A program made the translations under genes and the position numbers. The notes under the pieces were generated by a model that was not told the DNA's origin, searched no databases, and was given only the letters and a program-made list of their open reading frames with translations. Shown one piece after another: positions 18,171-25,239 of a DNA stretch of 64,000 nucleotides (position 1 is its first letter; every line of letters begins with the position of its first letter). Source of the stretch: Xanthomonas campestris pv. phormiicola (lineage in GTDB: Bacteria; Pseudomonadota; Gammaproteobacteria; Xanthomonadales; Xanthomonadaceae); contig CP102593.1 in assembly GCA_025666215.1 (NCBI GenBank), positions 3,857,001-3,921,000 on the forward strand, given 5' to 3'.

Positions 18171-18204
18171 AATCCCCAATCCCCAATCCCCAATCCCCAA
18201 TCCC
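18171..18204. repeat. tandem 7-bp repeat AATCCCC
   Basis: Four AATCCCC units and a partial fifth lie just after the hflC stop codon (minus strand). Similar heptamer arrays follow pilH and cbpA. They have no coding role and probably vary in length between strains. Confidence 0.75.
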
Positions 18205-18211
18205 GGCTCGA

Positions 18212-19075
18212 TCAGCGCTCGCTCTTGAGGTACTGCAGGAACGGATCGTTCTTGTCCAGCACGATCACCGCGTTGCCGTCGGCCATGGCGCCGCGATAAG
18301 CCTCCAGGCTGCGGTAGAACGCGTAGAACGACGGGTCGGCGGAGCCGGCCTTGCCGTAGATGCTGGCGGCTTCGGCATCGCCTTCGCCGCGCAGCTTCTG
18401 CGCGTCGCGCTCGGCCTCGGCAACCAGCACGGTGCTCTCGCGGTCGGCCTGGGCCCGGATGGTCAGCGCCTGCTCTTCGCCTTCGGCGCGCAGCTTGCTG
18501 GCTTCCTGCTTGCGCTGCGCGCGCATGCGCTCGTACACGTCGGTGATCACCTGGCTGTCGGTCGGCAGGTCGATCTGCTTGATGCGCAGGTCGGTGATCT
18601 GCATGCCCAGGGTCTTGCCGGCGGCGTTGATCGCGCTCAGCTGCTGCGCGATCAGTTCGCTGCGGTCGCCGGACACCAGCTGCTGCAGGGTGCGCGCGTT
18701 GATCTGGTTGCGCAGCGAATCGATGATGATCGGCGCCAGGCGCGCATTGGCCACCTTCTCGTCGCCGCCGGTGGCGCGGTAGAAGGCGCGCACGTCGGAG
18801 ATGTAGCCGATGGCGAAGAAGTCGACGCTGACGTCCTTCTGCTCGGCGGTGAAGTAACGCGCCGGCGGCGTGTCCAGCACCTGGAAGCGACGATCGAACA
18901 CGCGCGTGGATTCGACCAGCGGCAGCTTGAAGTGCAGGCCCGGCTTGAGGTCGGCACGCGCCACGCGGCCCAGGTTCAGCACCATCGCGGTCTGGTCTTC
19001 GCGCACCACGAACACCGAGCTGAGCAACACGAACAGCGCCACGACCGCAACGCCTGCCCACAGGGAAATTCTCAT
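18212..19075 (-). CDS. hflC: HflC, membrane protease modulator (SPFH family)
   Basis: A 287-residue protein with an N-terminal membrane segment (MRISLWAGVAVVALFVLLSS) and a periplasmic SPFH/band-7 domain (about 20-180), followed by a coiled-coil (EASKLRAEGEEQALTIRAQA and on) that drives assembly with HflK. HflKC forms a large cage around the FtsH protease and regulates its access to membrane proteins. It overlaps hflK by four bases (ATGA), and the pair sits in the classical order before DUF2065 and purA. Confidence 0.95.
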   Translation of the reverse strand: MRISLWAGVAVVALFVLLSSVFVVREDQTAMVLNLGRVARADLKPGLHFKLPLVESTRVFDRRFQVLDTPPARYFTAEQKDVSVDFFAIGYISDVRAFYRATGGDEKVANARLAPIIIDSLRNQINARTLQQLVSGDRSELIAQQLSAINAAGKTLGMQITDLRIKQIDLPTDSQVITDVYERMRAQRKQEASKLRAEGEEQALTIRAQADRESTVLVAEAERDAQKLRGEGDAEAASIYGKAGSADPSFYAFYRSLEAYRGAMADGNAVIVLDKNDPFLQYLKSER

Positions 19076-20223
19076 GGCTGCACCTCCTCACGGCCGTTCG
19101 GGCGCGGCGAGCGCTCCGGACTGCGGATACTCTCGGCCGGGCTGCTGGACAGCGACGGCATCAGGACCTCCTGCGGCAGCGTCGGCACGCCGCCGCCGCT
19201 GGACGGCGCCGGCGCGGCAGCGCCGGCAGCCTTGCCGCCATCGGCCGGCATCGGCACGTAGATCAGCTGGCGGCCGTCGCCGCCGATGACCTTGCGGTTC
19301 TCCGACAGCACCTTCTGCACGGTTTCCAGCCACAGCCGCTTGCGGGTGACCTCCGGCGCGCTCTGGTACTGCTGCTGCAGCAGGGTGAAGCGCTCGGCAT
19401 CGCCCTGCGCGCGGGCGATCGACGCTTCCTTGTAGCCTTCGGCGACGGTGCGGGTGCGCGCGGCCTGGCCGCGGGCTTCCGGCACCATCTTGGCGGCATA
19501 GGCCTGGGCCTCGTTGATCAGCCGTTCCTTGACCTGCTGCGCGCCGTTGACCTCGTCGAAGGCCGGCTTCACTTCTTCTGGCGGGCGCGCGTCGGGCAGG
19601 GTCAGCCCGGTCACGATCAGGCCGGTGCGGTAGGCGCTGAGCGCGGCCTGCAGGCGGTCGCGCGCGGCGGTGGCCATCGGCCCGCGGTTGTTCAGCACCA
19701 CGTTGAGGTCGGCGCGGCCGACCTGTTCGCGCACCGCGCTCTGCGCGGCCTGCTCCAGCACCTGGTCGGCGTTGCGCGAGCCGAACACGTACATGCGCGG
19801 GTCGTCGATGCGGTACTGCACGTTGAGCGAGACGCTGACGATGTTCTCGTCGCGGGTCAGCACCGGCACCTGGTTGCTGAAGGTCTTGATTTCGGTGGCG
19901 TTGACCTTGCGCACCGATTCGATCGGCCACGGCAGCTTGAAGTTCGGCCCCGGCTGCAGGATCCGCGAGAACTGGCCGAAGCGCAGCACCACGCCGCGCT
20001 GCTGCTCGCCGATCAGCTGGAAGCTGCTGAACAGCAGCAACAGCACCGCGGCGGCCAGCACCCAGCGGCCGATGTTGGCGCCGTCGCCACCGAACAGGTC
20101 CTTCAGCGGACCGGGCAACCCGCCCCACTTGCCACCACCATTGCCGCCACGAGGCTTCCAGGGATTGCGCCCGTGATTGTCCGGGCCATCTGTGCCCTTG
20201 CCGCCGGGTGTATTCCAGGCCAT
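19072..20223 (-). CDS. hflK: HflK, membrane protease modulator (SPFH family)
   Basis: A 383-residue protein starting MAWNTPGGKGTDGPDNHGRN, with the usual glycine- and asparagine-rich cytoplasmic N-terminus, then a membrane segment (WVLAAAVLLLLFSSFQLI, about 70-87), an SPFH/band-7 domain (IGEQQRGVVLRFGQ and on) and a coiled-coil ending near 320. The last part is proline- and serine-rich. It partners HflC around FtsH. ATG 20223 is chosen because the N-terminus then matches the family; upstream frames to 20271 are not family-like. Confidence 0.95.
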   Translation of the reverse strand: MAWNTPGGKGTDGPDNHGRNPWKPRGGNGGGKWGGLPGPLKDLFGGDGANIGRWVLAAAVLLLLFSSFQLIGEQQRGVVLRFGQFSRILQPGPNFKLPWPIESVRKVNATEIKTFSNQVPVLTRDENIVSVSLNVQYRIDDPRMYVFGSRNADQVLEQAAQSAVREQVGRADLNVVLNNRGPMATAARDRLQAALSAYRTGLIVTGLTLPDARPPEEVKPAFDEVNGAQQVKERLINEAQAYAAKMVPEARGQAARTRTVAEGYKEASIARAQGDAERFTLLQQQYQSAPEVTRKRLWLETVQKVLSENRKVIGGDGRQLIYVPMPADGGKAAGAAAPAPSSGGGVPTLPQEVLMPSLSSSPAESIRSPERSPRPNGREEVQP

Positions 20224-20366
20224 GCATGCTCCAAGAAGGTAGGTGGCGGCGCGTCGGTGCGCGCCGGTCACCGTAAGTGAGTCGCCGATTCTACAAGATG
20301 GGGCAGATCCGACGTTTCGAAAGGGCTATCTTGGTGCATTCCGTCGCGCCGACCAAGGTGTTCGCC

Positions 20367-21371
20367 ATGCCGCTCCCCGCCAGCTTCCCCGCTTTGCGCA
20401 TCCACCAGGACGATGCCGGCTACCGCGCCGCGGTCGAACCGGTGGGGCTGGACCAGCTCAGTCCCGGCGAAGTGGTGATCCGCGGCGCCTGGTCGTCGGT
20501 GAATTTCAAGGACGCGCTGGCCGGCACCGGCCAGGGCAAGATCCTGCGCCGCTTCCCGCTGGTCGGCGGCATCGACGTGGCCGGGCACGTGGTCGCTTCC
20601 AGCGATCCGGCGTTCAAGGAAGGCGATGCGGTGCTGGTCACCGGCTGCGGCCTGAGCGAGACCCGCGACGGCGGCTACAGCCAGTACGCGCGACTGGAGG
20701 CCAAGTGGGTGGTGCCGCTGCCGGCCGGGCTGAGCCTGCGCGAGAGCATGGTGCTGGGCACCGCCGGCTTCACCGCGGCGCTGGCGCTGCTGCGCCTGCT
20801 CGACAACCGGCAGACGCCGAACCACGGCCCGCTGTGCGTGACCGGCGCCACCGGCGGGGTCGGCTCGCTGGCGATCGACATCTTCAGCCGCGCCGGCTTC
20901 GAGGTGCATGCGGTCAGCGGCAAGGCCGACCGCGCCGAGCACCTGAAGGCGCTGGGCGCCAGCCAGGTGCTGGGCCGCGAGGCGCTGCAGACCCGGCGCC
21001 CGCTGGAGTCGGTGCGCTTCGGCGGCGGCCTGGATAACGTCGGCGGCGCGATGCTGACCAGCCTGCTGGCGCAGACGGCGCCGTACGGCAATGTCGCCAG
21101 CGCCGGGCTGGCGGCGACCCCGGAGCTGGACATGACGGTGATGCCGTTCATCCTGCGCGGCGTGTCGCTGCTGGGGATCGGCTCGGCCGGCACCGCGCGC
21201 GACCTGCGCGACCGGATCTGGCAGCAGCTGGGCAGCGACTGGAAACCGCGCCACCTGGACGCGATCTGCACCCGCGAAGTGGAGCTGTCGGGCCTGCCCG
21301 AGGTGTTCGCGACGATGCTCGCCGGGCAGTCGTTCGGGCGCACCGTGGTGCGGCTGGATCCGGCGGCGTAG
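20367..21371 (+). CDS. MDR-family NADPH oxidoreductase, YhdH/AcuI type (acrylyl-CoA reductase)
   Basis: A 334-residue medium-chain dehydrogenase/reductase without the zinc-binding cysteines. MPLPASFPALRI is the chosen start (AAGG upstream). YhdH/AcuI hallmarks are visible: NFKDALAGTGQGKI, FPLVGGIDVAGHV, the Rossmann motif VTGATGGVGSLAI and the late RGVSLLGIGSAG. This subfamily reduces acryloyl-CoA to propionyl-CoA with NADPH and so links to the methylcitrate genes near 52-60 kb, though it is not in the same operon. It is divergent from hflK. Confidence 0.85.
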   Translation: MPLPASFPALRIHQDDAGYRAAVEPVGLDQLSPGEVVIRGAWSSVNFKDALAGTGQGKILRRFPLVGGIDVAGHVVASSDPAFKEGDAVLVTGCGLSETRDGGYSQYARLEAKWVVPLPAGLSLRESMVLGTAGFTAALALLRLLDNRQTPNHGPLCVTGATGGVGSLAIDIFSRAGFEVHAVSGKADRAEHLKALGASQVLGREALQTRRPLESVRFGGGLDNVGGAMLTSLLAQTAPYGNVASAGLAATPELDMTVMPFILRGVSLLGIGSAGTARDLRDRIWQQLGSDWKPRHLDAICTREVELSGLPEVFATMLAGQSFGRTVVRLDPAA

Positions 21372-21453
21372 ACCTGCCCGGGCGTTTGTGACGCGCAGCG
21401 CTTTCCGGGTGCGCGCCGCTGCCACTACACTCGTGGCTCCAAGGGGGAAACAC

Positions 21454-21837
21454 ATGGCACGCATCCTGATCGTCGACGATTCGCCGTCGCAGTTGCTCGG
21501 CATCCAGCGCATCGTCGAGAAGCTGGGCCACGAAACGCTCACCGCCACCGACGGTGCGGCCGGCGTGGAAGCGGCCAAGGCGGCGCTGCCGGACCTGGTG
21601 CTGATGGACGTGGTGATGCCCAACCTCAACGGTTTCCAGGCCACCCGCACGCTGCGCCGCGAGCCGAGCACGCAGAACATCCCGGTGATCCTGGTCACCA
21701 CCAAGGACCAGGACACCGACCGCATGTGGGGCATGCGCCAGGGCGCCCGCGCCTACATCACCAAGCCGTTCTCCGAGGACGAACTGTCCGAGGTGATCGA
21801 GCGGGTGTTCAGTGGCGAGGATGGGCCGAAGGGCTGA
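21454..21837 (+). CDS. pilH: PilH-like single-domain response regulator
   Basis: A 127-residue receiver domain alone. The acidic pair is D8-D9, the phosphoacceptor is D52 in LVLMDVVMP, and the conserved lysine is in TKPFS. The sequence NGFQATR...IPVILVTTKDQDTDRMWGMRQGA is close to PilH of the Pseudomonas Chp chemotaxis system, which controls type IV pilus twitching. No pil or chp neighbours are present in this window. It has a good AAGGGGGAA ribosome-binding site. A heptamer array and a 72-bp palindrome lie just downstream. Confidence 0.85.
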   Translation: MARILIVDDSPSQLLGIQRIVEKLGHETLTATDGAAGVEAAKAALPDLVLMDVVMPNLNGFQATRTLRREPSTQNIPVILVTTKDQDTDRMWGMRQGARAYITKPFSEDELSEVIERVFSGEDGPKG

Positions 21838-21843
21838 GGAGCC

Positions 21844-21871
21844 GGGACTCGGGACTCGGGACTCGGGACTC
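21844..21871. repeat. tandem 7-bp repeat GGGACTC, four copies
   Basis: Four perfect GGGACTC units start seven bases after the pilH stop codon. They are the reverse complement of the heptads at 22082-22116, on the other side of the 72-bp palindrome. Confidence 0.85.
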
Positions 21872-21976
21872 GGGGAGGCTGTCCCGGGGTAAATCGCTGT
21901 CAAGCGATTTGGATAAAAAGTGCCGATTCTTTGGAAGAAAGAAGCGGCCTTTTCGTAATCTCAGAGCCTGACCGCT

Positions 21977-22048
21977 TTTCTGTAGGAGGGGCTTCAGCCC
22001 CGACGCCTTACCGGTAAGGCGTCGGGGCTGAAGCCCCTCCTACAGAAA
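21977..22048. repeat. 72-bp perfect palindrome (REP-like), convergent pilH/cbpA intergenic region
   Basis: The 36-base half TTTCTGTAGGAGGGGCTTCA... ending CCTTACC is followed directly by its exact reverse complement. It is the GGGGC-TTCA-GCCCC variant of the repeat family at 17991. Between two genes that end toward it, it probably acts as a bidirectional terminator or roadblock in RNA. Confidence 0.85.
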
Positions 22049-22081
22049 GCCAGGGATGCAGCGCACTCGCAACCATCCTTC

Positions 22082-22116
22082 GAGTCCCGGGTCCCCAGTC
22101 CCCAGTCCCGAGTCCC
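22082..22116. repeat. degenerate tandem heptads GAGTCCC
   Basis: Five consecutive heptads (GAGTCCC, GGGTCCC, CAGTCCC, CAGTCCC, GAGTCCC) end five bases before the cbpA stop codon. They are complementary to the GGGACTC array at 21844-21871. Confidence 0.8.
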
Positions 22117-22121
22117 GGCCC

Positions 22122-23012
22122 TCAAACCGCCTCGCCGAACGCCTTGGCCAGACTGCGATAGGCCTTGCGCTGCGCCTCGGTCTCCGGGGCCGGCGCCAGC
22201 ACTTCCAGTTCCACGATCTGGTCGCCCGCCGGGGTGCCCGGCAGGCCGCGGCCGCGCAGGCGCAGCTTGCGCCCGGCGTCGGACTCCGGCGGGATCTTCA
22301 ACTCCACCGCACCGCCCAGGGTCGGCACGCTGATGCTGGTGCCCAGCGCCGCCTGCCACGGCGTCACCGGCAGGGTGTACAGGATGTTGAGCCCGTCCAC
22401 CTCGAACTGCGGGTGCGCGGCGTATTCGATCTCCAGCAGCAGGTTGCCGCCGCCGTTGCCCTGCCCGCTCAGCCGGATCACCTGGCCGGGCCGCACGCCC
22501 TTGGGCACGCGCACGTCCAGTTGCTTGCCGTTGATGGTGATGCGCACGCTGTCGCCGGCATACACAGCCTCCAGCGGCACCGCCAGCTTGGCGCGGGTGT
22601 CGCCGCGCGGCGCCGCACCCGCGCCGGGACCGGGGCCGGCGCCGCCCTGGCGCGCGCGCTGCTGGCGCGCGAACAGGCTCTCGAAGAAATCACTGAAACC
22701 GCCGCCGGCGCCGCCGTTGCCGAACACTTCCTCGAAGTCGTAGCCCTGCGCGCCGCCGTAGTTGGGCGGGGCCTGGAACTCTTCGCCGGGCCGGTAGCCC
22801 TGCGCGCGCAGCTGGTCGTAGGCGGCGCGCTTGGGCGGATCGCGCAGCGCCTCGTAGGCCTCGTTGATGGCCTTGAACTTGTCCTCGGCGCCGGCCTCCT
22901 TGCTGACGTCGGGATGGTACTTGCGCGCCAGCCGCCGGTAGGCGGTCTTGATCTCGGCGTCGCCCGCGCTGGGCTCCACGCCCAGGGTCGCGTAGTAATC
23001 CTTGAATTCCAT
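22122..23012 (-). CDS. cbpA: CbpA/DnaJ-type co-chaperone
   Basis: A 296-residue class-B J-protein. The J domain (residues 5-69) has the HPD motif in KYHPDVSKE, which stimulates Hsp70 ATPase. A glycine/phenylalanine-rich linker (about 75-130) and two C-terminal substrate-binding beta-domains follow; the DnaJ zinc-finger is absent, which separates it from DnaJ and points to CbpA. The start MEFKDYYATLGVEP matches the family. It is downstream of hsp20 on the same strand (136-bp gap containing a strong hairpin), so stress-related co-expression is possible. Confidence 0.9.
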   Translation of the reverse strand: MEFKDYYATLGVEPSAGDAEIKTAYRRLARKYHPDVSKEAGAEDKFKAINEAYEALRDPPKRAAYDQLRAQGYRPGEEFQAPPNYGGAQGYDFEEVFGNGGAGGGFSDFFESLFARQQRARQGGAGPGPGAGAAPRGDTRAKLAVPLEAVYAGDSVRITINGKQLDVRVPKGVRPGQVIRLSGQGNGGGNLLLEIEYAAHPQFEVDGLNILYTLPVTPWQAALGTSISVPTLGGAVELKIPPESDAGRKLRLRGRGLPGTPAGDQIVELEVLAPAPETEAQRKAYRSLAKAFGEAV

Positions 23013-23112
23013 CCATCACCTCAAAAAGAGTCGGCCCGCCGCCTTGCGGCAACGGGCCGGTTGCATGCTGCGCACCATCGCCCGGCCATTCTACCGGCCG
23101 GCCGCGAAGGCG

Positions 23113-23134
23113 CGGCGCCGCCGTGGCGGCGCCG
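23113..23134 (-). terminator. strong hairpin between hsp20 and cbpA
   Basis: A 10-bp perfect stem (CGGCGCCGCC/GGCGGCGCCG) with a two-base centre lies 15 bp after the hsp20 stop codon. There is no T-run, so it may attenuate or protect the hsp20 message rather than end it fully. Confidence 0.4.
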
Positions 23135-23148
23135 ACGCGGGCGGGCGC

Positions 23149-23616
23149 TTACTGCACGATCGTGGCTCCGCTGCCGACCTGGATCCGGCGCGGCGTGCTC
23201 GCCGGGCGCTTGGGGATGCGCACTTCCAGCACCCCATGGTAGCCGGTGGCGGAAATGTTGTCGGGATCGGCGCTGTCGGGCAGCGCGAAGCGGCGGTGGA
23301 AGCTGCCGTAGCGGCGCTCGATACGCGAGAAGCGCTCGCTGTCGGCGGTGGACTCGCTCTTGCGCTCGCCCCGGATCGACAGGATGCCCTTGTCCATCGA
23401 CACCTCGATCTCGGCCGGGTCGATGCCGGGCAGGTCGGCGTACAGCACGAAGCGCTCCGGCTCCTCCTTGATGTCCACGCGCGGCACCCACTGCGCGGTG
23501 ACGACGGCCGACTCGTCGGTGCCGCCGTTGGGGTCGAAGAAGCGGTCGAACACCTGCTTGATCTCGTTCTGGAAGGCGGCCTGGGCCGGCAACTGGCGAT
23601 AACGGACGATGCTCAT
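23149..23616 (-). CDS. Hsp20/alpha-crystallin small heat-shock protein
   Basis: A 155-residue small heat-shock protein with the alpha-crystallin domain at about 42-140 (VPRVDIKEEPERFVLYADLP, then the conserved ALPDSADPDNISATGYHGVLEV with G-x-L). The IPKRP segment near the end matches the C-terminal I-x-I/V anchor region loosely. ATG 23616 is chosen because a CAGGAG ribosome-binding site precedes it; the longer frame adds an unlikely basic N-terminus. These proteins hold unfolding proteins for DnaK/ClpB. It is divergent from the peroxiredoxin gene. Confidence 0.9.
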   Translation of the reverse strand: MSIVRYRQLPAQAAFQNEIKQVFDRFFDPNGGTDESAVVTAQWVPRVDIKEEPERFVLYADLPGIDPAEIEVSMDKGILSIRGERKSESTADSERFSRIERRYGSFHRRFALPDSADPDNISATGYHGVLEVRIPKRPASTPRRIQVGSGATIVQ

Positions 23617-23697
23617 CTCGTAGTCTCCTGCAACGTGAATGGGATAGACCCTGACGGGTGGTTCGCGGCGCCGGGCCAGGCCCGCCGCCATGCCTGC

Positions 23698-23725
23698 CAG
23701 ATAGGAATGGGCCGGCGCTTTTCAA
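23698..23725 (-). promoter_or_regulatory. probable hsp20 promoter
   Basis: On the minus strand, TTGAAA (23725-23720), a 16-base spacer and TATCTG (23703-23698) lie about 80 bp upstream of the hsp20 start. A plus-strand TTGACG (23731-23736) with TCCTAG (23755-23760) may serve the divergent peroxiredoxin gene. Confidence 0.4.
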
Positions 23726-23785
23726 GGGCCTTGACGCTGCCTTCCCATCCCAATTCCTAGACTCGATTCATCCAAGGAGCCCGAC

Positions 23786-24268
23786 ATGCCCATCCAGCCC
23801 GGCGAACGCATTCCCGAAGTGGTCCTGCAGCGCATCCGCGAGGGCGTGGAGCAGGTCGACACGCGCAGCCTGTTCGACGGCCGCCATGCGCTGCTGTTCG
23901 CGGTGCCCGGCGCGTTCACCCCGACCTGCTCGGAGAAGCACCTACCCGGCTACGTCGAGCACTTCGAGGAGTTCCGCAAGCGCGGCATCGAGGTGTACTG
24001 CATGGCGGTCAACGACCCGTTCGTGATGCAGGCCTGGGGCAAGAGCCAGCTGGTGCCGGACGGCCTGCAGATGCTGTCCGACGGCAACGGCGAACTGGCC
24101 AAGGCGCTGGGCCTGGAAATGGACGCCAGCAGCTACGGCATGGGCGTGCGGGCGCGGCGCTTCGCGCTGTACGCCGAGGACGGCGTGGTCCGCGCGCTGT
24201 TCGTCGAGGCGCCCGGCGAATTCAAGGTCTCCGCTGCCGACTACGTGCTGCAGCATCTCCCCGACTGA
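23786..24268 (+). CDS. peroxiredoxin, Prx5 type
   Basis: A 160-residue thiol peroxidase. The active-site motif P41-GAFT45-PT-C48 holds the peroxidatic cysteine, and the following SEKHLPGYVE matches Prx5/AhpE-like proteins that reduce organic peroxides and use glutathione or glutaredoxin. No glutaredoxin domain is fused. The AAGGAG ribosome-binding site supports the start. It is 34 bp upstream of a ferritin-like gene on the same strand, a pairing that fits oxidative and iron stress. Confidence 0.9.
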   Translation: MPIQPGERIPEVVLQRIREGVEQVDTRSLFDGRHALLFAVPGAFTPTCSEKHLPGYVEHFEEFRKRGIEVYCMAVNDPFVMQAWGKSQLVPDGLQMLSDGNGELAKALGLEMDASSYGMGVRARRFALYAEDGVVRALFVEAPGEFKVSAADYVLQHLPD

Positions 24269-24302
24269 TCCCCTCCACCCACCACACAGGAACCGGCCAG
24301 CC

Positions 24303-24878
24303 ATGTCCAACAAGCCAGCCAACGACGCCAAGCCGCTGCACAACACCACCGGCCTCACCGACACCGCCACGCTGCGCGCCAATGCGCGCCAGAGCATCGA
24401 GGACGGCGCGATCACCAAGAGCTACAGCGCCGACCGCGAGGCGGTGATCAAACTGCTCAACGACGCGCTCGCCACCGAATACGTGTGCGTGCTGCGCTAC
24501 TACCGCCACTACTTCATGGCCTCGGGCATGCTCGCCGATTCGGTCAAGGCCGAGTTCCTGGAGCATGCGCAGCAGGAGCAGGAGCACGCGCACAAGCTGG
24601 CCGAGCGCATCGTGCAGCTGGGCGGCGAACCGGACCTCAATCCCGACACCCTGACCGCGCGTTCGCACGCCGAATACAAGGAAGGCGAGGACCTGCGCGA
24701 CATGGTCAAGGAGAACCTGATCGCCGAGCGCATCGCCATCGACAGCTACCGCGAGATGATCAACTTCGTCGGCGACAAGGACACCACCACCAAGCGCATC
24801 CTGGAGCAGATCCTGGCCCAGGAGGAAGAGCACGCGGACGAGTTCTCCGACATGCTGGAAGGATGGATCGGGAAGTAG
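24303..24878 (+). CDS. ferritin-like (bacterioferritin/Dps-type) protein
   Basis: A 191-residue helical protein. Iron-binding signatures are visible: E in LATEYVCVLRYYRHY, then EHAQQEQEHAHKLAERI (ExxH twice), and later ENLIAERIAI and EEEHADEF. This four-helix diiron layout matches the ferritin superfamily, which oxidises and stores iron. It follows the peroxiredoxin gene by 34 bp. A strong intrinsic terminator (24905-24934) ends the unit. Whether it is a true bacterioferritin with haem or a Dps-like protein cannot be settled by eye. Confidence 0.85.
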   Translation: MSNKPANDAKPLHNTTGLTDTATLRANARQSIEDGAITKSYSADREAVIKLLNDALATEYVCVLRYYRHYFMASGMLADSVKAEFLEHAQQEQEHAHKLAERIVQLGGEPDLNPDTLTARSHAEYKEGEDLRDMVKENLIAERIAIDSYREMINFVGDKDTTTKRILEQILAQEEEHADEFSDMLEGWIGK

Positions 24879-24904
24879 TCGCGCGATCGCCTGTCTGCAC
24901 ATCC

Positions 24905-24934
24905 AGCGCCCGGCACCTGCCGGGCGCTTTTTTT
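24905..24934 (+). terminator. intrinsic terminator of peroxiredoxin-ferritin unit
   Basis: A 10-bp perfect stem (AGCGCCCGGC/GCCGGGCGCT), loop of four bases, and seven T's (24928-24934), 26 bp after the ferritin-like stop. Confidence 0.9.
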
Positions 24935-25094
24935 GTGGCAATCGCGACTGGATGCGCCGATAGCGCCCGTCGCGGCTGGAACCGCTCCTGCAAAAATCGT
25001 CCATCTGCGTAACGCAGCCTGACGCTCCCTGTAGGAGGCATACCACCAGAAAGCGCGTTAGGGCTTCACGATGCAGTCGCAGGGAACGTATCTC

Positions 25095-25164
25095 TTGTGG
25101 AAGCGACTTCAGTCGCGACGGGCTTTACCGGTAATGCCCGTCGCGACTGAAGTCGCTCCCACAA
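25095..25164. repeat. REP-like element, 28-bp inverted repeat (second copy)
   Basis: Same element as 17991-18060, with one mismatch in the left arm (GGAAGCG for GGGAGCG). It lies between the ferritin terminator and pbpC. The rest of the gap 24879-25239 holds a terminator, one degenerate arm near 24966-24993 and a 9-bp hairpin (TTCGGCTTT/AAAGCCGAA, 25171-25195) downstream of pbpC; no gene is seen there. Confidence 0.85.
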
Positions 25165-25239
25165 CACTCCTTCGGCTTTAAGCAGCAAAGCCGAATGCTC
25201 CACATCCCGCAGCGCGCGCGGGATCCGCGCACAGCCCAC

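Noticed and set aside
18171..22116. heptamer arrays as possible CRISPR repeats
   Set aside because: Units are 7 bp with no spacers; they are simple tandem repeats.
23698..23725. sigma-32 type heat-shock promoter for hsp20
   Set aside because: CTTGAAA and CCCAT are only 8 bp apart, too close; a sigma-70-like reading fits better.
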